DNA of 5,447 bases from an uncultured Acidobacteriota bacterium (lineage in GTDB: Bacteria; Acidobacteriota; Thermoanaerobaculia; UBA5066): NCBI GenBank assembly GCA_937902605.1, contig CALFNC010000202.1, positions 1 to 5,447 of the forward strand, in the 5' to 3' direction. The translations under genes were made by a program, and so were the position numbers. Below, in pieces: positions 1-5,350 of this stretch. The stretch's first letter is position 1. Each line of letters opens with the position of its first letter. The notes below the pieces were generated by a model, which saw nothing but the letters and a program-made list of their open reading frames with translations, made no database searches and was not told the DNA's origin.

Positions 1-18
1 CCAGACGAATTGGGTCAT
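1..18 (-). CDS. N-terminal fragment of a gene continuing beyond the left edge (MTQFVW...)
   Basis: Reading the minus strand, an ATG at 18-16 overlaps the TGA of the menC-like gene (ATGA, 4-bp overlap) and opens the codons M-T-Q-F-V-W before the window ends. An AGGGAG ribosome-binding sequence at 32-27 lies 8 nt upstream of this ATG, inside the end of the preceding gene. The overlap and the spacing indicate translational coupling to the menC-like gene, so the two products probably work in the same pathway. Six residues are too few to identify the product. Confidence 0.55.
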
Positions 19-1121
19 GTGCGGTACTCCCTCTTCTCCGTGGTGAAGCGCGAGAGAATACCAGCCCTCACCTCGACGCCGGTGCCGGGGCCCGTCGGGA
101 CGGGCATGAGGCCGTCCGACGCCTCGAGACGCGGCTCGACGACATCCTCCTCGAAGTAACGCGACGAGGACGAGGTGTCGCCAGGCTTGCTGAAACCCAT
201 GAGCGACGCGATCGCCACGTTGTGGGCGCGTCCGACCCCTGCTTCCAGCATTCCGCCGCACCAGAGCGGGATCCCCGCGGCCGCGGCCACGTCGTGAATC
301 GCGAGCGCCTCGCCGTGGCCGCCCACGCGCCCGATCTTCACGTTGATCACTTTGCACGCGCGGAGGGCGATCGCCGTCTTCGCGTCGGCCGCCGACCGGA
401 TCGACTCGTCGAGGCAGATCGGCGTCTTGATCCTCCGGGCCAGCTCGGCGTGGCCGGCGATGTCCTCGTGGTGGAGCGGCTGCTCCATGTAGTCGAGGCC
501 GAAGGCGTCGAGGGCGGCAAGCGTCGGCGTGTCGTCGAGGGTGTAGGCCGCGTTCGCGTCGACCGTGAGGACGATCGATGGGAAGGCCTCGCGGACCGCC
601 CGAAGCCGTTCCACGTCACATCCTGGCTCGATCTTCAGCTTGATCCGCCGGTACCCCTGCGCCACGTGCTTCCCAACATTTTCGATGGCTGCCTCGACCG
701 TCGGCGCGATGCTGAGGGAAACGCCCACCTCGATGGTGGTTCGCGTCCCCCCGAGCGCCTTCGACAGCGAGACCCCCTGGGCCCGGGCGAACAGGTCCCG
801 CAGAGCCGTTTCGACCGTCCCCTTCGCCATCCGATTCCCCCGGACCCGCGCGGCCACCCGATCGAACGCCCCGGGGCTCGCGGTCTCCTGGCCGAGGACG
901 AGAGGGAGGAGGTTCTTCTCGAGGATCGCGCCGGCCGTGTCGAGCGTCTCGGACGAGTAGAACGGGTTCTCCTCGGCGACGCATTCGCCCCACCCCGCCA
1001 GACCGCCGGCCCTGAGCTCCAGGAGGAGGAACTTCTTGACGTTCGTCTCCCCGAATGACGTCTTGAACCGGAACTTCAGAGGCATCTCCACCGTCCTCAG
1101 GACAGCCAGGTCGACTTTCAC
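15..1121 (-). CDS. menC: o-succinylbenzoate synthase / N-succinylamino acid racemase family enzyme (enolase superfamily)
   Basis: A 368-aa enzyme of the MLE subgroup of the enolase superfamily. Such enzymes abstract an alpha proton next to a carboxylate, giving o-succinylbenzoate (menaquinone synthesis) or racemising N-succinyl/N-acyl amino acids; many do both. Visible hallmarks: N-terminal capping domain (about 1-125) including a VEMPLKFRFKTSFG segment; KLK at 161-163 (catalytic Lys163); metal ligands Asp188 (DANAAY), Glu213 (YMEQPL) and Asp238 (CLDES); second catalytic Lys262 (NVKIGR); and GGMLEAGVGRAHN at 289-301. This spacing closely matches the Amycolatopsis NSAR (K163, D189, E214, D239, K263, from memory). 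The reading frame stays open upstream to 1370, but the GTG at 1121 is chosen because a strong GGGAGGG site lies 7 nt before it and homology begins here (VKVDLAVLRTVEMPL). It is divergent from the GH57 gene and ATGA-coupled to the next minus-strand gene. The family is certain; the physiological substrate is not, because no other men gene is visible. Confidence 0.95.
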   Translation of the reverse strand: MKVDLAVLRTVEMPLKFRFKTSFGETNVKKFLLLELRAGGLAGWGECVAEENPFYSSETLDTAGAILEKNLLPLVLGQETASPGAFDRVAARVRGNRMAKGTVETALRDLFARAQGVSLSKALGGTRTTIEVGVSLSIAPTVEAAIENVGKHVAQGYRRIKLKIEPGCDVERLRAVREAFPSIVLTVDANAAYTLDDTPTLAALDAFGLDYMEQPLHHEDIAGHAELARRIKTPICLDESIRSAADAKTAIALRACKVINVKIGRVGGHGEALAIHDVAAAAGIPLWCGGMLEAGVGRAHNVAIASLMGFSKPGDTSSSSRYFEEDVVEPRLEASDGLMPVPTGPGTGVEVRAGILSRFTTEKREYRT

Positions 1122-1128
1122 GCGATCA

Positions 1129-1135
1129 CCCTCCC
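1129..1135 (-). promoter_or_regulatory. Ribosome-binding site setting the menC GTG start
   Basis: On the minus strand, GGGAGGG at 1135-1129 lies 7 nt before the GTG at 1121. It is close to the ideal anti-16S complement. It rules out the in-frame ATG at 1145 and the far upstream starts, since those lie ahead of or outside this site. Confidence 0.75.
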
Positions 1136-1193
1136 TTCCGATCATCGCATCTCGATGCCGACCTCCTGACACCGGAAGTCCAGCTCCACAGGG

Positions 1194-1210
1194 TTCGCGA
1201 GCGGCGCGAA
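1194..1210. promoter_or_regulatory. Perfect inverted repeat TTCGCG-N5-CGCGAA in the divergent intergenic region (candidate operator)
   Basis: TTCGCG at 1194-1199 and CGCGAA at 1205-1210 form a perfect 6-bp dyad with a 5-nt spacer. It is nearly central in the 140-bp gap between the divergent menC-like (start 1121) and GH57 (start 1262) genes. This is the size and symmetry expected of a dimeric repressor or activator site. A weak -10-like TAAGAT (1215-1220) lies just downstream for the plus-strand gene, but I found no convincing -35. Operator function is inferred from position and symmetry only; chance occurrence in GC-rich DNA is possible. Confidence 0.35.
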
Positions 1211-1261
1211 AGACTAAGATTGCATGACACGGCGACCAGCGGGCCGCCCGGGGGGGTAACT

Positions 1262-3565
1262 GTGAGCGAAGCGACACACGAGTCCCAGCCACCCGAAGCC
1301 GCCGAACCGGAGACGGAAGGCTTCGACGGCCATGCCAAGGTCGAAAGGCTCTCCGGTCTCCAGGCGCCATCCGGCGCCGGCGAATCGGGCGCCGCCGATC
1401 CGAGAGTCGCCGCCCTCACCGATCCGTGGTTTCACCCGCTCCTCGACCTCCCCTACCTCGACAACTACTACAACGAGACCTATCTCTATCTCGTCCCGTC
1501 CGACCCGAAGAGCCTCTTCGTCCTCTGGGAGGTGAGCCAGGGAACCCGGGAAGAGATGACGCGCCGGTTCGGGCCCGACTTCCTCGAGAAGAACCACCTG
1601 GTCCTCCGCGTCTACGACGTGACGGGCGTCCTGTTCGACGGGTACAACGCGAATTCGTTCTTCGAAGTGGACGACTACCTGAACGACAAGGTCCAGTACT
1701 GGGTAGCCGTCGAAGGGGGCCGCGACTACGTCGCCGAGATAGGGTTCCGGGCGGCCGGCACCTCCTATTTCGAGATGGTGGCGCGGTCGAACGCCGTGAG
1801 GACCCCGCGAGGAGCTCCCCAGCCGGACGAGACCTATGCCTCGTGGGGCTCGGTCCAGGTCGACGCGAACGACATCGAGGTCCCGGTGGGAACCGACCAG
1901 TGGCGCTTCAACCAGTACCTCTACTGGAAGCGGCGGACTCGCGACGTGCCGGCCGAGAAGGGGACATGGGCACTCGTCCTCCACCAGCACCTACCGTTCG
2001 TCCGCCACCCGGAGTACGCCGTGAGCCTGGAGGAGCAGTGGTTCTTCGAGGCGGTCGTCTCCGTCTACACGCAGCTCCTCGACATGTTCTGGAGGCTGGA
2101 GCGGGACAAGATCGACTTCCGCGTCACGCTCAGCCTGACGCCGCCGCTCCTGTCGATGATGCAGGACCCGCTCTTGAAGGTCCGCGCGGCGCGGCACATC
2201 GATGAGTGCATCCGCCTCGCCGAGCGCGAGGTGGGGAACGCCGGCGGCCGCCCCTGGCAGGCCACGGCCCAGCAGACGCTGGACCGCTTCTGGGCCGCCA
2301 AGAGGGTCTTCGAAACCTACGACGGCGACCTGACGCAGGGGTACCGTGCCTTCCAGGACCTCGGGAAGATCGAGGTGATCACATGCCCGGCGACGCACAT
2401 GATCCTGCCGCTGTTCAAGCACTTCCCCGAGATGGTCCGAGCCCAGATCCAGACCGCCTGCAAGCAGTACCGGCGGACGTTCGGGCGGAGCCCCCGCGGC
2501 CTCTGGCTCGCCGAGAACGCCTGGACACCGGGCCTCGACGAGTTCCTGGCAGCCGAGGGGATCCGGTGGTTCCTCCTGAACGACCTCGCCGTCCTCGAGG
2601 GCGACACGCGCCCCTTCTACGGGACCGCTGGACCGGTCATCACACCGGCCGGCGTCGCCGCCTTCGGCATCGACACCGACACGCGGGCGAAGATTTGGTC
2701 GCGCGAGGGGGGCTATCCGGGGCACGTCGACTACAAGGAGTGGTACCGCGACCTGGGCTACGACGCCGACGAGAGCTACCTCCCCGCCTACTGGAAGACC
2801 GCCAACGTACGGCGCAACACCGGGATCAAGTACTACCGGATCACCGACAAGAACCTCGACAGCAGCCAGAAGGCCTACTACGACCCAGCGCGCGCCTACG
2901 AGACCGTCCACCAGCACGCCGGCCAGTTCGTCTTCGAGCGCGGCGCCCAGGCGAACTACTTCCTCGGCCGCGACGGCGGGCACCGCCCGTGCGTCGTCTC
3001 GGCCTACGACGCCGAGCTGTACGGCCACTGGTGGCAGGAGGGCCCGGACTTCCTCGAGTCGGTCTTCCGGAAGATGGCCTTCGACCAGACCGAGGTCCGC
3101 CCCGTCACACCAGGGGAGTACCTCGCCGAGCAGCCGACCCACCAGCGGATGGTCCCCGGCGCCGGCTCGTGGGGGAAGGGCCACTACTTCCAGACCTGGG
3201 TCGACGACCGGTCGCACCAGCCGAACACCTGGGTCTTTCGGCATCTCTTCCGCCTCTGCGGCCGGATGGCCGATGCGGCGACGCGGTTCAAGGACACCAC
3301 GGACCCGGTCCTGACGCGCGCGCTCGACCAGGCGGCGCGAAGCCTCTTCCTCGCCGGCGCCTCCGACTGGGGCTTCCTGATCTCGACCGGCCAGGCGATT
3401 CGCTACTCCGAGGTCCAGATCCTGACGCACATCGACCGGGCCAAGGAGCTGCTTCGCCAGGTCGAGACAGGGGAGGTCCGCGAGGAGTATCTGGCCCTCC
3501 TCGAGAGCGTCGACTGCATCTTCCCGTGGGGGGACATGGACTTCCGGGTCTTCTGCCGAGGCTGA
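1262..3565 (+). CDS. GH57 1,4-alpha-glucan branching enzyme with N-terminal DUF4912 domain
   Basis: A 767-aa cytoplasmic enzyme expected to cut alpha-1,4-glucan and rejoin it as alpha-1,6 branches during glycogen synthesis. Order: a Pro/Glu/Gly-rich tail (1-50); DUF4912 (about 55-210, with PSDPKSLFVLWEVS near 79-92), a module often attached to glucan enzymes; a GH57 barrel from HQHLPF (241-246, family region 1) through ATHMILPLF (377-385), GLWLAENAW with predicted nucleophile Glu418, and SAYDAELYGHWW with predicted acid/base Asp583; GSWGKGHYFQTW (635-646); and a C-terminal helical DUF1957-type region ending with a SDWGFLISTG...IFPWGDMDFRVF signature. Tyr453 in PFYGT appears to match the loop tyrosine linked to branching in archaeal and Thermus enzymes. 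There is no signal peptide. The GTG at 1262 is preferred because a run of G (1250-1256) lies 5 nt before it; an in-frame TTG at 1220 would add 14 residues but has a poor ribosome site. A 5-nt gap separates it from the next gene. Alternative: a hydrolysing (alpha-amylase) GH57. Confidence 0.93.
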   Translation: MSEATHESQPPEAAEPETEGFDGHAKVERLSGLQAPSGAGESGAADPRVAALTDPWFHPLLDLPYLDNYYNETYLYLVPSDPKSLFVLWEVSQGTREEMTRRFGPDFLEKNHLVLRVYDVTGVLFDGYNANSFFEVDDYLNDKVQYWVAVEGGRDYVAEIGFRAAGTSYFEMVARSNAVRTPRGAPQPDETYASWGSVQVDANDIEVPVGTDQWRFNQYLYWKRRTRDVPAEKGTWALVLHQHLPFVRHPEYAVSLEEQWFFEAVVSVYTQLLDMFWRLERDKIDFRVTLSLTPPLLSMMQDPLLKVRAARHIDECIRLAEREVGNAGGRPWQATAQQTLDRFWAAKRVFETYDGDLTQGYRAFQDLGKIEVITCPATHMILPLFKHFPEMVRAQIQTACKQYRRTFGRSPRGLWLAENAWTPGLDEFLAAEGIRWFLLNDLAVLEGDTRPFYGTAGPVITPAGVAAFGIDTDTRAKIWSREGGYPGHVDYKEWYRDLGYDADESYLPAYWKTANVRRNTGIKYYRITDKNLDSSQKAYYDPARAYETVHQHAGQFVFERGAQANYFLGRDGGHRPCVVSAYDAELYGHWWQEGPDFLESVFRKMAFDQTEVRPVTPGEYLAEQPTHQRMVPGAGSWGKGHYFQTWVDDRSHQPNTWVFRHLFRLCGRMADAATRFKDTTDPVLTRALDQAARSLFLAGASDWGFLISTGQAIRYSEVQILTHIDRAKELLRQVETGEVREEYLALLESVDCIFPWGDMDFRVFCRG

Positions 3566-3570
3566 GAGCT

Positions 3571-4041
3571 GTGCCTCGCCACCGCCGGCTTGCACGCCTC
3601 GTTTCCACGCTTGCTGCGCTCGTCACGCTCGGCTCCCTGATCGTTCCTGCCGCCTGCCGCAAGCCGACCGATCCGGTTCGCGGCGCGCTCGACGAGATCG
3701 CGGCGGCCGCGGGGAAACGGGACGCGGGCGCGATCTTGAAGCGGGTCTCGCCGGACTTCCGCGATCTGCACGGCGACACCCGCGCCGAGGTCGAGCAAAC
3801 GATCCGGCGGACCCTCGCCTCCTACGAGGCGCTCTCCGTCAGGCTGTCCGACGTGACGATTGACCGGAAGGAGAAGGAGGCGTGGGCCTTGTTTCGGGCC
3901 GACCTCTCGGGGACGCCCACGAAGCTGGGGGGACTCGATACCTGGCTCCCCCGCTCCTCGTCCTGGCGCTTCGAGGTCCGGCTCGTCGAGGAAGGCAGCG
4001 GCTGGAACGTCGCCTGGGCAGCGTGGACGCGCGCCGATTGA
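3571..4041 (+). CDS. Small putative lipoprotein, possibly NTF2-like
   Basis: A 156-aa protein starting at GTG 3571, with GAGG at 3558-3561 (9 nt before) as ribosome site. It begins 5 nt after the GH57 stop, so the two are probably co-transcribed. The N-terminus is an export signal: basic residues (RHRRLAR, 3-9), a hydrophobic core to about residue 25, then PAAC with Cys29 as candidate lipidation site. Pro at the -3 position makes the lipobox imperfect, so a plain secreted protein is possible. The mature part starts with a charged helix (about 34-63, with ALDEIAAAAGKRDAGAILK), then a region with beta-strand character and several Trp residues near the C-terminus (WRFEVRLVEEGSGWNVAWAAW). Length and layout resemble NTF2-like/SnoaL-type small domains, but I recognise no specific family. 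Function unknown. Third-position G/C is high throughout, which supports real coding. Confidence 0.8.
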   Translation: MPRHRRLARLVSTLAALVTLGSLIVPAACRKPTDPVRGALDEIAAAAGKRDAGAILKRVSPDFRDLHGDTRAEVEQTIRRTLASYEALSVRLSDVTIDRKEKEAWALFRADLSGTPTKLGGLDTWLPRSSSWRFEVRLVEEGSGWNVAWAAWTRAD

Positions 4042-4073
4042 GGGGCGGGCGCGTCAGGGTAAACGAACGGCCG

Positions 4074-4093
4074 CCTCCTCCGTATAGAAGAGG
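4074..4093 (+). other. Short hairpin with a TATAGA loop region in the spacer after the lipoprotein gene
   Basis: CCTCCTC (4074-4080) pairs with GAAGAGG (4087-4093) with one mismatch around a CGTATA loop. The stem is not followed by a T-tract, so it is a poor intrinsic terminator. TATAGA (4083-4088) is an AT island in GC-rich DNA and could instead be a -10 element (4 of 6 to consensus) for the small downstream gene, but I see no good -35. The rest of 4042-4195 holds nothing else I can support. Confidence 0.2.
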
Positions 4094-4195
4094 CATGACC
4101 GGAACGGAGCTCCCCCCGCGACGCCCCTGCCACGGCAGCCCCTCTTCTCGCGCGATGAGGGCTGGCCCCGATCCTGCAAACGGGAGCACGGCGTC

Positions 4196-4492
4196 ATGAG
4201 GAGAGGACAAAGCGGCATCGCGCCCATTCAGAGAGCCCTTAGGGTGCGCACGGTCTCGTCCGATGAGGACTCCGACCGCGAGTGGCTTTCGTCCCTCTTC
4301 GACGCGTTCGAGAAGACCGAGCGCGACCTCGACACGCTGGTCGCCTGGAGAACGAGGAGGATCGCGAAGGCACGAGAAGCGGGTCTTTCGACTCGCATTC
4401 GACGGACCGTCGCGACCGTTCCCTCACACGGGCGCCGACTGGAAGACCTCTTTCGGGATTTCGGAAGGATGGACCGAGAGGGTCTGACGTGA
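4196..4492 (+). CDS. Small hypothetical protein (98 aa)
   Basis: ATG at 4196 with GGGAG (4182-4186) 9 nt upstream, a good ribosome site. The product is soluble, strongly charged and without Cys, with no signal peptide or membrane segment. Residues about 27-62 (DREWLSSLFDAFEKTERDLD... into WRTRRIAKAREAGL) look helical, and a second charged helix (RRLEDLFRDFGRMDRE) sits near the C-terminus. Codons in the FDAFEKTERDLDTLVAW stretch end almost only in G or C, as in the neighbouring real genes; the later part is less biased. A strong hairpin begins 7 nt after the stop, consistent with a gene end. No family recognised. The competing minus-strand frame over 4239-4727 overlaps ymdB and is rejected. 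Could still be a chance ORF. Confidence 0.5.
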   Translation: MRRGQSGIAPIQRALRVRTVSSDEDSDREWLSSLFDAFEKTERDLDTLVAWRTRRIAKAREAGLSTRIRRTVATVPSHGRRLEDLFRDFGRMDREGLT

Positions 4493-4499
4493 CCTTGGA

Positions 4500-4542
4500 A
4501 GGGGCCGCGCGGGCGGGCTTGGGAGACGAAGCCCAGGCCCCT
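4500..4542. terminator. Two-part inverted repeat between convergent genes, possible bidirectional terminator
   Basis: AGGGGCC (4500-4506) pairs perfectly with GGCCCCT (4536-4542), and inside it GGGCTT (4515-4520) pairs perfectly with AAGCCC (4529-4534) around an 8-nt loop. An 8-nt bulge lies on the left arm and a single A on the right arm. It sits just after the small plus-strand ORF and overlaps the ymdB stop codon (TAG, 4543-4541 on minus), so it could serve both convergent transcripts. There is no U-tract on either side, so it is not a classical intrinsic terminator. It may act with Rho or as a 3'-end stabilising structure. Confidence 0.45.
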
Positions 4543-5329
4543 ACGCCAGCCGCTCCTGGATCGGGCGGATCGCTTGGGCCCGGCCGGTCGTCTCGTCGAC
4601 GTCCACGATCGCGCCGCACATCCTCATATCGCGCGTGGCCGTCTCCATCGAGCGAGGCGTCTGCATCAGGAACTTCTCGAGGATGTTCTTCGGGTCGAAC
4701 CCGATGACCCCCTCGTAGGCGCCGCACATCCCGGCGTCGGTCTGGTAAGCGGTCCCCTTCGGCAGAATCCGCGCGTCAGCAGTTGGCACGTGCGTGTGTG
4801 TCCCGATCACGAGCGACACCCGTCCGTCGAACCAGAATCCGGTGGCCTGCTTCTCGGAGGTCGCCTCGGCGTGGATGTCGATCACGATGACCTTCAGGTC
4901 CGGGCGCTTCTCCCTCATCTCGGCGATCGCCTGATCCCCCACCCGGAAGGGGGAGTCGGTGTTCACCATGAAGACCTGCCCCTGCAGGTTTAGGACTCCC
5001 ACGGGGATTCCCGCCGGCGTCTCCTGGAGCGTCCAACCCTTGCCGGGGTTCCCCGGCGGGTAGTTGGCCGGGCGGATCAGGTTCCCGAGGTCGCCCAGGA
5101 GCGGGACGAACTCCTTCTTGTCCCAAATGTGGTTGCCGCTCGTGAAGACGTCGATCGGAAGCTTCGACAGCTCCGCGAAGATCTCGACCGTCACGCCAAA
5201 GCCGCCGGCCGCGTTCTCGACGTTCGCGATGGTGAAGTCGATCTTCTCGCGCTCGACCACCTTCGGCAGGAGATTCAGCGCCTTCCGTCCGGGCTTGCCG
5301 ACGATGTCGCCGAGGAACAGGAGCTTCAT
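4541..5329 (-). CDS. ymdB: YmdB-family metallophosphoesterase (2',3'-cyclic-nucleotide 2'-phosphodiesterase, TIGR00282 type)
   Basis: A 262-aa cytoplasmic dimetal phosphodiesterase, the usual length for the YmdB family (about 264 aa). Family members cleave 2',3'-cyclic nucleotides and cAMP in vitro, and in Bacillus subtilis YmdB influences the switch between motility and biofilm formation. Metal-site motifs, in order: GDIVG (Asp8), NVENAAGG (Glu38, Asn39), GNHIWD (Asn66, with His67 as likely acid), DIHAEATSEK (His153) and GTHTHV (His178, His180). The C-terminal signature GTAYQTDAGMCGAYEGVIGFDPKN (partly quoted: TDAGMCG at 197-203) is diagnostic. The ATG at 5329 is the natural start (MKLLFLGDIVG); an in-frame TAG at 5353-5351 prevents a longer form. 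The ribosome site is weak: AAAGG at 5350-5346 is 16 nt away and GGA at 5341-5339 is closer but short. It lies 21 nt after the stop of a probable upstream gene on the same strand, so it may be distal in an operon. Confidence 0.96.
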   Translation of the reverse strand: MKLLFLGDIVGKPGRKALNLLPKVVEREKIDFTIANVENAAGGFGVTVEIFAELSKLPIDVFTSGNHIWDKKEFVPLLGDLGNLIRPANYPPGNPGKGWTLQETPAGIPVGVLNLQGQVFMVNTDSPFRVGDQAIAEMREKRPDLKVIVIDIHAEATSEKQATGFWFDGRVSLVIGTHTHVPTADARILPKGTAYQTDAGMCGAYEGVIGFDPKNILEKFLMQTPRSMETATRDMRMCGAIVDVDETTGRAQAIRPIQERLA

Positions 5330-5350
5330 GAAGTCAGGTCCATAACCTTT

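Noticed and set aside
222..1058. Plus-strand 278-codon frame over the menC-like gene
   Set aside because: Arg/Asp/Val-rich antisense shadow; the opposite strand holds all enolase-superfamily catalytic residues.
1122..1370. N-terminal extension of the menC-like gene by 83 residues to 1370
   Set aside because: It would overlap the 5' end of the GH57 gene, has Arg/Pro-rich unconserved sequence, and the strong ribosome site at 1135-1129 supports GTG 1121.
2206..3570. Upstream part of the long plus-strand frame that contains the lipoprotein (open from 2206)
   Set aside because: It overlaps the GH57 gene in another frame and is Arg/Pro-rich shadow sequence. Only the part from GTG 3571 has a ribosome site, an export signal and normal composition.
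1991..3595. Long minus-strand open frame (534 codons) antisense to the GH57 gene
   Set aside because: Translation is a Val/Leu/Glu/Arg-rich shadow with no recognisable motif, while the plus strand here carries the conserved GH57 motifs. Long antisense frames are expected in GC-rich genes.
3882..4199. Plus-strand 105-codon frame overlapping the lipoprotein gene
   Set aside because: Its first half is a shadow of the lipoprotein frame. Only the last 34 codons lie outside it, and they have a poorly placed ribosome site.
4239..4727. Minus-strand 162-codon frame after and within ymdB
   Set aside because: It overlaps the conserved C-terminus of YmdB in another frame and is Arg/Pro-rich without motifs.
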